Part shown: piece by piece, positions 49,080-58,060 of the stretch | Layout of the letters: the number at the start of each line of letters is the position of its first letter | How positions within the stretch are numbered: position 1 is the first letter of the stretch | Source of the DNA: Thiomicrorhabdus xiamenensis | GTDB taxonomy: Bacteria > Pseudomonadota > Gammaproteobacteria > Thiomicrospirales > Thiomicrospiraceae | Assembly: GCF_013282625.1 (NCBI RefSeq) | Contig: NZ_CP054020.1 | Coordinates: 930,001-994,000 of the forward strand | Direction: 5' to 3' | DNA: 64,000 nucleotides | Notes under the pieces: generated by a model | What the model saw: the letters and a program-made list of their open reading frames with translations, nothing else | The model's database searches: none | Told to the model about the DNA's origin: nothing | Translations under genes and position numbers: made by a program

Positions 49080-50594
49080 ATGCTAACAAGCTATCCTATT
49101 TTGAGCACACTGATCTGGCTGCCGATTATCGGTGGTCTATTAGTGCTGTTTGCCGGCCGTAACAACGATACGGTCGCTAAATGGCTGTCACTTATTGTGG
49201 CTGGCCTGACTTTTATTCTGTCAATTCCTCTGTGGGCGAATTTCAACTACGGTACGGCTGAGATGCAGTTCGTAGAGCAGATTCCATGGATCCCGATGTT
49301 CAATGTCCAGTACTACCTGGGGGTTGATGGTCTGTCTATGCCACTGGTGCTGCTGACAACCTTCACTCAGGTTCTGGTCATTGCTTCGGCATGGGAGTGC
49401 ATCAAAGAACGTATCGAACAGTATATGGGTGCCTTCCTGATTATGGGCGGGATTATGGTCGGTGTCTTCACGGCACTGGATTCAATTCTGTTCTATGTGT
49501 TCTGGGAAGCGCTGCTGATTCCGATGTTTATCGTAATCGGTAAGTGGGGTGGTCCACGTCGTGTGTACGCGACCATGAAGTTCTTCCTGTATACCTTCTT
49601 CGGTTCGGTATTCATGCTGGTTTCATTCCTGTATATGTACTGGCAGAGCGGCAGCTTCTCGATTTTGGATTTCCACGAACTTCCTCTGGGAATGACGGCG
49701 CAGATTCTGATCTTCCTGGCATTCCTGATTGCATTCGCGGTAAAAATTCCGATGTTCCCGGTTCATACCTGGCTTCCGGATGCGCACGTTGAAGCACCGA
49801 CGGCCGGTTCTGTCGTACTGGCGGCGATCATGCTGAAAATGGGTGGTTACGGTTTCGTCCGTTTCTCATTGCCGATTACACCGGATGCTTCCATGCAACT
49901 GGATTGGCTGGTTATCGCGCTGTCACTGATCGCGATCGTTTATATCGGTATTGTCGCTCTGGTGCAGTCGGATATGAAAAAGCTGGTTGCTTACTCTTCG
50001 ATCTCGCACATGGGGTTTGTTACCCTGGGGATGTTCCTGGTGTACGACATCGTTGCCAGCCACGGCACTATGGAAGGTGCGCAGTTGGGTATGGAAGGTG
50101 CGATGGTACAGATGATCTCGCACGGTTTCATCTCCGGTGCGATGTTCCTGGCGATCGGTGTATTGTATGACCGTATGCACACACGTGAAATTTCCGCTTA
50201 CTCCGGTGTCGTCAATAAGATGCCATGGTTCGTGATGTTTGCGGTGCTGTTCGCAATGGCTAACGTCGGTCTGCCTGGTACTTCCGGTTTCGTCGGTGAG
50301 TTCATGGTTATTCTGAGCTCGTTTAAAGCGAACGTCTGGTACGGTACGCTGGCGGCGTTGACTCTGATTATCGGTGCGGCTTATACCCTTTGGATGGTCA
50401 AACGCGTCTTCTTCGGCCCTGTTACCAATGAAAATGTGGAAGGGCTGCAGGATCTGAACAAACGCGAGTTTGCGATTATGGCGACGCTTGCAATTGCTGT
50501 TGTCGCTCTGGGTGTATTCCCTGCGCCTTTGATGGAAGTGATGCACACTTCTGTCGAGAACTTACTGGTGCAAGCCACCACAACAAAACTATAA
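49080..50594 (+). CDS. nuoM: NADH-quinone oxidoreductase subunit M
   Basis: 504 residues; antiporter-like pump subunit. FWEALLIPMFIVIGKWGG (TM5 Glu), KIPMFPVHTWLPDAHVEAP (TM7 Lys) and LVAYSSISHMGFV are present. Preceded by AAAAGGGA. Normal length. Confidence 0.96.
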   Translation: MLTSYPILSTLIWLPIIGGLLVLFAGRNNDTVAKWLSLIVAGLTFILSIPLWANFNYGTAEMQFVEQIPWIPMFNVQYYLGVDGLSMPLVLLTTFTQVLVIASAWECIKERIEQYMGAFLIMGGIMVGVFTALDSILFYVFWEALLIPMFIVIGKWGGPRRVYATMKFFLYTFFGSVFMLVSFLYMYWQSGSFSILDFHELPLGMTAQILIFLAFLIAFAVKIPMFPVHTWLPDAHVEAPTAGSVVLAAIMLKMGGYGFVRFSLPITPDASMQLDWLVIALSLIAIVYIGIVALVQSDMKKLVAYSSISHMGFVTLGMFLVYDIVASHGTMEGAQLGMEGAMVQMISHGFISGAMFLAIGVLYDRMHTREISAYSGVVNKMPWFVMFAVLFAMANVGLPGTSGFVGEFMVILSSFKANVWYGTLAALTLIIGAAYTLWMVKRVFFGPVTNENVEGLQDLNKREFAIMATLAIAVVALGVFPAPLMEVMHTSVENLLVQATTTKL

Positions 50595-50616
50595 CTATGG
50601 TAGGTGAAAGATTAGT

Positions 50617-52053
50617 ATGAATTTTGTCATTCCATCCTTTGCGCCTGCAATCCCGGAAATTACGCTGCTGATACTGGCGTCATTGATTCTGGTTGCAGAC
50701 ACTTTCTGGTCTAAACGTTTTCAGAACGCTACCTACTATGCGACTCAGGCAAGCTTGCTGGTGGCCGGCTATTTGGTATTGTCCAGCTTTTCGGTAGAAC
50801 AGGTATTTACCTTTAACGACAGTTTTGTCCGCGACAGTTTTGCCGATGTACTTAAGCTGTTCACAGTAGCGATTTCGCTGGGTATTTTCCTGTTTGCCCG
50901 CGAATATCTGGCTCAGCACCGTTTCATGAGCGGCGAGTTCTTCGTATTGGGTCTGTTCGGTGTTCTGGGGATGTTTGTCATGATTTCGGCAAACAACTTC
51001 ATCACCATGTATCTGGGTCTTGAGATCATGTCTCTGGCGATGTATGCCATGATTGCGCTGCGCAAATACGACGGTGTTGCCGTTGAAGCGGGTATGAAGT
51101 ATTTCGTACTGGGTGCCTTGGCTACCGGTATGCTTCTGTACGGTTTCTCGATGATCTACGGTGCCACCGGCACCATTACTTTCCCTGAAATGAAAGCGGT
51201 GATCGCTTCAGGTAAAGCGGATGGAATCGTTCTGGCATTCGGTGTCGTATTCGTTGTGATCGGTCTGGCGTTCAAAATGGGGGCCGTGCCTTTCCATATG
51301 TGGATGCCGGATGTTTATCACGGGTCTCCAACAGCGGTCACCCTATATCTGGGGACGGCGCCTAAACTGGCCGGTTTCGCCATGGTTTATCGTCTGCTTT
51401 ACGAAGCGATGCCTGGTTTGGTCGGAGACTGGCAGCAGTTGATCATTATTATTTCGATTCTGTCGATGGTGATCGGTTCTATTGTGGCGATCGCACAGGA
51501 CAACTTGAAGCGTATGCTGGCGTATTCCGGTATCGGTCATGTCGGTTTCCTGTTGCTGGGTGTTATTGCCGCCACTGATGACGGTTTCTCGGCTGCGATG
51601 TTCTTCATCATCGTGTATGCGATTACCGGTGTCGCCGGTTTCGGGATGATTACGGCATTGTCGCGTACAGGCTTCGAGTTTGACCGTGTATCCGATTTCA
51701 AAGGTCTGAATGCCAAGAACCCTTGGCTGGCGTTGATGATGCTGATCGTGATGTTCTCGATGGCGGGTATTCCTCCGTTTGTCGGCTTCTGGGCGAAGAT
51801 CGTGGTAATTGAAGAAGTTGTTAAGGCTGGCTTTACTTGGATTGCGGTGATTGCGGTGATTACGGCGGTTATCTCGGCGTTCTACTACCTGCGCGTCGTT
51901 AAGTCGATGTATTTCGATAAGTCCGAAATTCAAGGTCCGGTGGAGATCATCAGCCCGGCATTACACTGGGGCGTAAGCTTCGTTGCAATCCTGCTGTTGG
52001 CTCTGGGTCTGTTGCCAGGTTCGCTAATCGACCTTTGCTACTTAAGCATATAG
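50617..52053 (+). CDS. nuoN: NADH-quinone oxidoreductase subunit N
   Basis: 478 residues; third antiporter-like subunit. YLGLEIMSLAMYAMIAL (TM5 Glu), FKMGAVPFHMWMPDVYHGSP (TM7 Lys) and MLAYSGIGHVGFLLLG are visible. Last canonical gene of the nuo operon, followed by a terminator and then by the DUF2818 gene. Confidence 0.96.
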   Translation: MNFVIPSFAPAIPEITLLILASLILVADTFWSKRFQNATYYATQASLLVAGYLVLSSFSVEQVFTFNDSFVRDSFADVLKLFTVAISLGIFLFAREYLAQHRFMSGEFFVLGLFGVLGMFVMISANNFITMYLGLEIMSLAMYAMIALRKYDGVAVEAGMKYFVLGALATGMLLYGFSMIYGATGTITFPEMKAVIASGKADGIVLAFGVVFVVIGLAFKMGAVPFHMWMPDVYHGSPTAVTLYLGTAPKLAGFAMVYRLLYEAMPGLVGDWQQLIIIISILSMVIGSIVAIAQDNLKRMLAYSGIGHVGFLLLGVIAATDDGFSAAMFFIIVYAITGVAGFGMITALSRTGFEFDRVSDFKGLNAKNPWLALMMLIVMFSMAGIPPFVGFWAKIVVIEEVVKAGFTWIAVIAVITAVISAFYYLRVVKSMYFDKSEIQGPVEIISPALHWGVSFVAILLLALGLLPGSLIDLCYLSI

Positions 52054-52107
52054 TCACCATTTTTCCGGTTTGAGAAGTCTCTCGGGCTGGAAAACTGTGT
52101 ATTATAG

Positions 52108-52131
52108 AAGCCCGTTTCAGCGGGCTTTTAT
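52108..52131 (+). terminator. Rho-independent terminator after nuoN
   Basis: AAGCCCG / CGGGCTT with loop TTTCAG, followed by TTATTG. It lies 55 nt after the nuoN stop and before the DUF2818 gene. Confidence 0.8.
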
Positions 52132-52172
52132 TGTATTTGAAAGCCATAAGATTTGATTTAAAGAGGCTATTT

Positions 52173-52496
52173 ATGGAAACCAATCAGGCTGTTTGGTTAT
52201 TGCTGGTAACCGCAATGGTATTGGCCAATATTCCTTTTATTCTGGGCAACCGTCTGTTTTTACTGATAAAGGTACCGCATAAGTCGATTGTGGTGAATAT
52301 GATCGAATGGTTTACCTATTTCTGTATAACCGGTTTATTTGCCTATCTTCTGGAAAAGAAGAGTATGGGACATGTCGCACCACAGGAGTGGGAGTTCTAT
52401 ACGGTAGTTCTGTTTATGTTTATGATTTTCGCCTTCCCCGGCTTTATCTATCGCTACAACCTTAAGAATTTCCTTAAGAAGAGTGGTAGTGCATAA
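52173..52496 (+). CDS. DUF2818 family membrane protein, complex I neighbour
   Basis: 107 residues with three predicted TM helices (about 5-25, 42-60 and 72-95); Pro/Asn in the first helix (LANIPFILGNRLF). DUF2818 proteins regularly follow nuoN in Betaproteobacteria and some gammaproteobacteria, which suggests a role with complex I, but no function is established. ATG 52173 is chosen for the AAAGAGG upstream; an in-frame upstream start lies within the terminator. Downstream of the nuoN terminator, so it probably depends on read-through or its own promoter. Confidence 0.75.
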   Translation: METNQAVWLLLVTAMVLANIPFILGNRLFLLIKVPHKSIVVNMIEWFTYFCITGLFAYLLEKKSMGHVAPQEWEFYTVVLFMFMIFAFPGFIYRYNLKNFLKKSGSA

Positions 52497-52561
52497 ACCC
52501 TGATTCAACATCGTCGACGTAGTGCAAGCAAACTTGGTTGCACGGTCTCTGAATCTTTAAG

Positions 52562-52590
52562 AAACCGGTAGCGATGCCGGTTTTATTCTT
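52562..52590 (+). terminator. Terminator after the DUF2818 gene
   Basis: AAACCGG (52562-52568) / CCGGTTT (52577-52583) followed by TATTCTTT. A second hairpin, GTGCAA / TTGCAC, lies just upstream in the same gap. Confidence 0.6.
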
Positions 52591-52619
52591 TCATTTGTAT
52601 ATCTTTTATCGGTCCCAGA

Positions 52620-55493
52620 TTGAATACTCCCGTTATTCCTCGTGAAACTCACCTTGAAAATGCCGCTTTACCGTCGCTTTTCAATCATAAGCTGCGTATG
52701 GCATTGCAACCGGACGGATTACAGATTGAAGAAGGTACTCAGACAACGCTGATTCCTTATATGCAGATAGGGCGGGTCTACCGCAGTGTCGGTTTGATTT
52801 GGGATGAGTTGCGGGTCACGACTGAACAGCGTGTTTACCGTCTGGTTCATCTTACTTCTGCCGACAGTCAGCAGTTTATAGAGCTTCTGCAATATCTGAT
52901 CCGTCAGGCGCTCAAGCAATCTCTGCTAGAGTTGAATGCGAGTCGCTGTGAGCAGTTACAGCAACAGCTTCAGTCACTTGCGCAGGGTGATCGTTATCTG
53001 AGCCGTTGTATGTTGCAGGATCTGTTACAAAACTTTGCCGATAATGAAGATTTAGACGGAGTGCTTTCCCATCCGTTTTTCAGTGAATTGTCCGCAGGCG
53101 ACTTTTCCGTTCAGGAAAAAGAGCTGTGGCAGCAGGTCTCAATTTTGCAGGGGCTGCTTGTTGCCGATTCTGAGTGGATTCGTCAGCATAACCGCAAATT
53201 TATCGACCAGGAAATCGAGCGTTATTCAGAGCTGTTTTCCCAGGTAGAAAGTTATCCTTTAACGCCGGAACAGATGCGGGCAGTGGTTACGGAAGAGGAT
53301 CGCAATCTGCTGATTGCTTCCGCCGGTTCAGGGAAATCTTCAACTTTGGTGGCCAAAGTCGCTTATCTGTTGGAAAAGGGATTAGCCAAACCGAACGAGA
53401 TTTGCGTTCTCGCTTATAACGAAGAGGCGGCAAGCAGTATTCGTCAGCGCATAGCGCAGATGCAATTGAAATTAAATTTACACAGTGATGGCGAAAGCTT
53501 AAGTGCAAAGGTTTATAGTGCAACTTTTCATGCTTTGGGATTGGCAGTTATTCGCAAACAGCAGGGAAGTGCGCCGACTTTATCGCCTATGGCCGGTGCC
53601 GGTCGAGTACAGATGCTGAATTACTTTCAGCAGAAAATTGAAGAACTTCTGCAGGACGAGGATTTTTCTCACGCCTGGTATGACTATCTGGCGATTGCCA
53701 AAAAGCCGCGCCCGAATCTGTTTGCTTTTGCGACGCAGAAAGCCTATTACGATTATTTGGCACAGATGGGGGCAAGCTACGCGCAAACCAAAGAAGGCAA
53801 GAAACGACCGTTATTTACCGCTTTGAACGGGATTAAAGTCAGTTCGATGGAGGCGTTGAGTCTAGCGAACTGGTTGGTGGCACAGGGTGTTCAGTTTCTT
53901 TATCTGCATCCGATATCGGGATCGGATAACCGCAACGCCATCGCTGATTTCTATTTCCCGGAAGCAGACCTGTATCATTTTCATTTTGCACTCAACGAGC
54001 AGAAACAGTGGCCTTCGTTTCTAAGCGATTACGCTAACTTTATTGATAAACGTCGTAAAGCGGCTAAACGTTTCAAGGTCGATGTATTTGAAACCTACAG
54101 TTATCAATTCGATCAGGGAACTATCTTTACCGATTTGAAAGAGATACTTGAAAAAGCAGGGGTGAGTTTTTCGCCTCTGTCCAATCAGGCGTTGGCACAA
54201 TTGGTTAACCGGTTTTATAAGCCGGAAGAGGATTTGGCGATTTTTGAAGCCTTTTTACGTCATTTCAAGGCAAACGGCGGTGATATCAGTGCATTTGATC
54301 ATAAATTAAGTTTTCAGGAGGTTCAGGACCCGATCCGGACCACGTTGTTTCTGGAGGTCTTCGCTAAGCTCTATCAGGCGTATCAGGATGAATTGGACGC
54401 TTACGGGCAGATCGATTTCAACGACCAGATTAATCTCGCCTGCGACTACCTGGAAACCCAGCAGTTTAAACATCCGTTCAAATATCTTCTGGTTGATGAG
54501 TTTCAGGATATTTCCCAGGATCGTAAGCGTCTTTTGCAGGCGTTACTCGAGCAGGAGCCGCAGTGTAAGTTGCTGGCTGTCGGCGATGATTGGCAGTCGA
54601 TTTACCGTTTTTCCGGTGCAGATATCGACATCATGACGCATTTTTCTCGTCATTTCGGCCCTAGTTCCCTGAATTATCTGACGCAGACTTTCCGTTGTTA
54701 TCAGGGAATTGCCGATGTTGCTGCGGCGTTTGTTCAGGAAAATCCGGACCAATTACGCAAACAGGTTTCCGCTCATGCCGATATTCAGGTTGACCAGGTG
54801 CATATTGAAGCTTACGAATCGGAAAGCGAGCAGCTTGAATTGGTTCAGAATACTCTTTGGAAACTGCAGCAGATGGCGCAAAAACGAGGCTTAACCCTGA
54901 AAGTCTTTTTACTGGCGCGCTACCATCGTCAAAAGCCGGATAATTTGGCGAATTACCAGATGCGATATCCTGCTTTGCAAATCGAATTCAAATCGATTCA
55001 CGCCTCGAAAGGACTGGAAGCCGATTATGTGATTCTGATGGGATTGGAATCCGGTGCCTACGGATTCCCGAGCGAGCTTTCTGACGATGCGCTGCTGCAT
55101 CTGGTTATCCCGCAACCGGAATCCTTCCCGCATGCAGAGGAGAGACGTCTGTTATATGTTGCTCTGACGCGTGCCAAACGCGGCGTATTTATTCTTTCCA
55201 GCGCAGCAGATCAGTCCGAGTTTGTGCATCAGTTGGGCAAAATAGAGCGTGTCCGTATCAGCGAAAAACTGGTTGAGGTTGAGTTGTGTCCGAAATGTCA
55301 TAGCGGAAAACTGCAGGAGAGGCGAGGGCAGTATAGTATTTTTCTCGGCTGCTCTCATTATCCGGCGTGTGACTATACGGAAAAGAAAGTATGCCCGAAA
55401 TGCGAAGAGGGGACTATGCTGGCCAGAGAATCTGATCATGGAAGGTTTTATGGTTGTTCAACTTATCCGGAATGCGATTATATTGATCAGTAA
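52620..55493 (+). CDS. UvrD/Rep-family helicase (helicase IV-like) with two C-terminal zinc ribbons
   Basis: 957 residues. An N-terminal region (about 1-200) precedes the SF1A helicase: Walker A ASAGSGKSS (near 233-241), LLVDEFQDIS (motif II), GDDWQSIYRFSGAD (III), TFRC (IV), SIHASKGLEADYVI (V) and RRLLYVALTRAKRG (VI). Two topoisomerase-type C4 zinc ribbons follow: CPKC..GCSHYPAC (from ~889) and CPKC..GCSTYPEC (from ~923). E. coli helicase IV is 684 residues and has no such ribbons. Likely a 3'-5' DNA repair helicase. The start is TTG 52620 without a clear ribosome-binding site; ATG 52698 is the alternative. Confidence 0.85.
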   Translation: MNTPVIPRETHLENAALPSLFNHKLRMALQPDGLQIEEGTQTTLIPYMQIGRVYRSVGLIWDELRVTTEQRVYRLVHLTSADSQQFIELLQYLIRQALKQSLLELNASRCEQLQQQLQSLAQGDRYLSRCMLQDLLQNFADNEDLDGVLSHPFFSELSAGDFSVQEKELWQQVSILQGLLVADSEWIRQHNRKFIDQEIERYSELFSQVESYPLTPEQMRAVVTEEDRNLLIASAGSGKSSTLVAKVAYLLEKGLAKPNEICVLAYNEEAASSIRQRIAQMQLKLNLHSDGESLSAKVYSATFHALGLAVIRKQQGSAPTLSPMAGAGRVQMLNYFQQKIEELLQDEDFSHAWYDYLAIAKKPRPNLFAFATQKAYYDYLAQMGASYAQTKEGKKRPLFTALNGIKVSSMEALSLANWLVAQGVQFLYLHPISGSDNRNAIADFYFPEADLYHFHFALNEQKQWPSFLSDYANFIDKRRKAAKRFKVDVFETYSYQFDQGTIFTDLKEILEKAGVSFSPLSNQALAQLVNRFYKPEEDLAIFEAFLRHFKANGGDISAFDHKLSFQEVQDPIRTTLFLEVFAKLYQAYQDELDAYGQIDFNDQINLACDYLETQQFKHPFKYLLVDEFQDISQDRKRLLQALLEQEPQCKLLAVGDDWQSIYRFSGADIDIMTHFSRHFGPSSLNYLTQTFRCYQGIADVAAAFVQENPDQLRKQVSAHADIQVDQVHIEAYESESEQLELVQNTLWKLQQMAQKRGLTLKVFLLARYHRQKPDNLANYQMRYPALQIEFKSIHASKGLEADYVILMGLESGAYGFPSELSDDALLHLVIPQPESFPHAEERRLLYVALTRAKRGVFILSSAADQSEFVHQLGKIERVRISEKLVEVELCPKCHSGKLQERRGQYSIFLGCSHYPACDYTEKKVCPKCEEGTMLARESDHGRFYGCSTYPECDYIDQ

Positions 55494-55575
55494 AATTGCG
55501 AAATCTATATTTGCCGGACATTTTGTATTAAGATTCTAGTCAGCCTGAAAATATCCCATAACCGGCGGTGAAGTG

Positions 55576-55989
55576 ATGAGACTGAGTACAAGCTACAAAG
55601 CAAAAAAACAGCTGTTGAGCGGCAGCGAAAGCCAACTTTATCAGCAGCTAAAAGAAATCGGCGGTACGGACATGCATGTCATGCCGAAGCAATCGCTTGA
55701 CCATCTGATCGAGCCGAATATTAATCAGTGGGAGCGCAACAGCGGCTGGGAATCTTTACAAGCGCAGATTCGTGAACATGTGATCGATTTTGTTATCTGT
55801 GACAAAGAGTGGAATATTATCTGCGCAATTGCCTACATCGACAGCAATAAGAACGAGCGGGTCGACCCGGTTGTGATCAACTCGCTCGACAGTGCTTCAG
55901 TTCCTCTGATTACGCTCTATTCACATAAAGACTACACTTCCGACGAGCTGGCCGATTTTATCGCGCATGAAGTACAAAGGGTTCTATAA
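55576..55989 (+). CDS. DUF2726-domain protein
   Basis: 137 residues with a DUF2726-type segment (about 15-135). DUF2726 is distantly related to PD-(D/E)XK nucleases, and the stretch HVIDFVICDKEWNIICAIAY aligns with the usual 'VDFVLCD...VIELDD', but the expected E-L-D is replaced by A-Y-I-D. Catalysis is therefore doubtful. It follows the zinc-ribbon helicase by 82 nt on the same strand; DUF2726 and topoisomerase zinc ribbons often co-occur in bacterial proteins. GTG 55573 is one codon longer. Function unknown. Confidence 0.65.
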   Translation: MRLSTSYKAKKQLLSGSESQLYQQLKEIGGTDMHVMPKQSLDHLIEPNINQWERNSGWESLQAQIREHVIDFVICDKEWNIICAIAYIDSNKNERVDPVVINSLDSASVPLITLYSHKDYTSDELADFIAHEVQRVL

Positions 55990-56305
55990 CCGCATTTGTC
56001 TTTGGGGTTGGAGAGTCCGCATTACAATATCTTCCTCTTTTTACGGTTACCGCTGCCAGCGTTAACCGCGCTTAACTCATCTCAATATTGTTTTCTTTAA
56101 CAGCTAATCCTTATGGAATAAAGGGTTAATAGTCTATAAACTATATCAATGACATGGGCTATACACTTTAGTCAATATGCGTTTACAAGCCACATCGCAA
56201 GATACGCTCAATCGGGCGTGATATAAATTGTGCTGGTGCTGTCTTACTTCTTTACCGTTTTTTTTGCCGCCTTACCGGTTACACCGGCATCAAAGGGATT
56301 TAATC
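55990..56305. other. Intergenic region upstream of the chemoreceptor gene
   Basis: 316 nt without a convincing gene. It holds a 23-bp near-perfect inverted repeat at 56045-56067 (GGTTA-C-CGCTG-C-CAGCG-T-TAACC, one mismatched pair) and AT-rich tracts around 56130-56180. No clear sigma-28 motility promoter was recognised. A frame open from 56228 would extend the chemoreceptor N-terminally by 26 residues, rejected because ATG 56306 has a good AAGGGA site. Confidence 0.5.
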
Positions 56306-58060
56306 ATGTTCAACGCCAAGTTCAAAAATCAGATTCAATTACTGCATAAGCAGACGAATGATCAGCAGCAGATATTAAATGCGTTGGATCGAGTCATGGC
56401 GACCATTGAATTTGATCTCAACGGCAACATTATCAATGCCAACGAGAATTTTTTGCATACGGTCGGTTATACGCTGGAAGAAGTACGCGGGAAACATCAT
56501 CGTTTATTCGTTTACGACAAAGAGGCGAGTTCGCCTGATTATCAGCGGTTCTGGCAGCGCCTGGCTCAGGGAGAGTTTATTACCGGCCGTTTCAAGCGAA
56601 AAAATAAGCAAGGGGAAACCGTCTGGCTTGAGGCCAGCTACAACCCTGTTGTGGACGAATCAGGCAAGCTGGTGAAATTTATCAAGTTCGCGACCGATAT
56701 TACCGATCAGGTCAGAACGGAATACGAAGCCAAAGCCCAGATCGAAGCGATTCACAGGGTTATGGCAGTCATCGAGTTTGATGCACATGGCAATATCCTG
56801 ACTGCGAACGACAACTTTCTCCAAACCATGAATTACTCGCTGCAAGAGATTAAAGGTAAACACCACCGTATTTTTGCGCTGTCAGAGTTTGCTGACTCCG
56901 ATGCGTATCGCGATTTCTGGAACAGGCTCGCCAGAGGAGAGTCTTTTTCGGGCACTTTCCAGCGTATCGATAAGAATGGGCAAGAAGTCTGGCTGGAAGC
57001 GAGCTACAACCCGATTCTGGATCCTGACGGTCAGGTCTGTAAGGTGATTAAATATGCCTCGGACATTGGTTCCAATCCGAACAGTAAACTGCTGGATGCA
57101 GTCATTATGGATGCCTCCAAGGTGATCGAATCTGTTTCCAACGGTAATCTTACGGTCAAGATGGCGAGCCACAGGCTGGATGATCCGACCATGTACGATA
57201 AAAATATCGAACTGCTGAATCACAGTATCGAAAATATGTGTCACAAGCTGAGCGGGGTGATACAAAGCGTGGATGAATCTGCTGGGGAATTTGCGGTGTC
57301 TTCGAGACAGATTGTGAGCAGTTCGCAAAGTCTTAATCAACAGGTTCAGGAAAGTGCATCGCGTTTGCAGCAGACTTCGGAGTCGATGAATCAGACCAAT
57401 CACGCGATCGAAAACAGTTCCAAAGAGGCTTCGGCGGCTGCGCAGATCGCCGCAGATGTACAGAGCCAAACCAAGCAGGGCGTTCGAGTAATGAACGATA
57501 CCGTGCAGGCGATGGACGCGATTCAGGAGTCGAGTAAAAAGATTTCCGAGATCGTCAGCCTGATAGACGGAATTGCTTTTCAGACCAATCTTCTGGCGTT
57601 GAATGCGGCAGTCGAAGCCGCTCGTGCCGGCGAACACGGACGCGGTTTTGCCGTGGTGGCCGGTGAAGTTCGCGCCCTGGCGCAGAAGTCGGCCGAAGCG
57701 GCCAAGGATATCAAAAACCTGATCGAAGAGACGGTTCAGCGTGTTAACGAAGGGAGTTCGCTGGCGAACGAGTCCGGCGAAATGCTGAATCAGATCAACA
57801 GTTCGATTCAGGAAGTTGGCGATAAGATCCAGCAGGTCGCACGAAATGCGGTTTCCCAGGCACAGGAAACCGAGCTGGCGTATCAATCCCTGCTACAGGT
57901 TGAACAGATTATGCAGCGCAATGCCGAGCTGGCGAGCGAGAGCAGCGAGTCGGCGCAATCAATGGCGCAGGGCGCTGACGAATTGAAAAACGAGATGGCG
58001 TATTTTCAATACACGCTAAACGAACCGGCCAAAGCCCTGCTTTTACCCCGCTTGTCTTAA
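56306..58060 (+). CDS. Soluble chemoreceptor with two PAS domains (BdlA-like architecture)
   Basis: 584 residues without TM helices. Two tandem, clearly duplicated PAS domains (about 27-137 and 150-260) share MA-IEF, GKHHR-F and [11 protein letters not shown] / [12 protein letters not shown] linker follows, then an MCP signalling domain (about 330-560) with the conserved tip [20 protein letters not shown] and [14 protein letters not shown]. No CheR/CheB pentapeptide at the C-terminus. PAS-PAS-MCP without membrane anchor is the plan of P. aeruginosa BdlA, which links redox or nutrient state to biofilm dispersal; other PAS receptors sense oxygen or redox. The ligand is unknown. Convergent with the next gene, stops overlapping by 4 nt. 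Confidence 0.9.
   Translation: MFNAKFKNQIQLLHKQTNDQQQILNALDRVMATIEFDLNGNIINANENFLHTVGYTLEEVRGKHHRLFVYDKEASSPDYQRFWQRLAQGEFITGRFKRKNKQGETVWLEASYNPVVDESGKLVKFIKFATDITDQVRTEYEAKAQIEAIHRVMAVIEFDAHGNILTANDNFLQTMNYSLQEIKGKHHRIFALSEFADSDAYRDFWNRLARGESFSGTFQRIDKNGQEVWLEASYNPILDPDGQVCKVIKYASDIGSNPNSKLLDAVIMDASKVIESVSNGNLTVKMASHRLDDPTMYDKNIELLNHSIENMCHKLSGVIQSVDESAGEFAVSSRQIVSSSQSLNQQVQESASRLQQTSESMNQTNHAIENSSKEASAAAQIAADVQSQTKQGVRVMNDTVQAMDAIQESSKKISEIVSLIDGIAFQTNLLALNAAVEAARAGEHGRGFAVVAGEVRALAQKSAEAAKDIKNLIEETVQRVNEGSSLANESGEMLNQINSSIQEVGDKIQQVARNAVSQAQETELAYQSLLQVEQIMQRNAELASESSESAQSMAQGADELKNEMAYFQYTLNEPAKALLLPRLS

Noticed and set aside
56228-56305. N-terminal extension of the chemoreceptor from an upstream start
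   Set aside because: The extension is Cys/Leu/Pro-rich, unlike the family, and ATG 56306 has a well-spaced AAGGGA.
56882-57886. 334-codon open frame antisense to the chemoreceptor gene
   Set aside because: Shadow of the MCP coding sequence; no recognisable domain.
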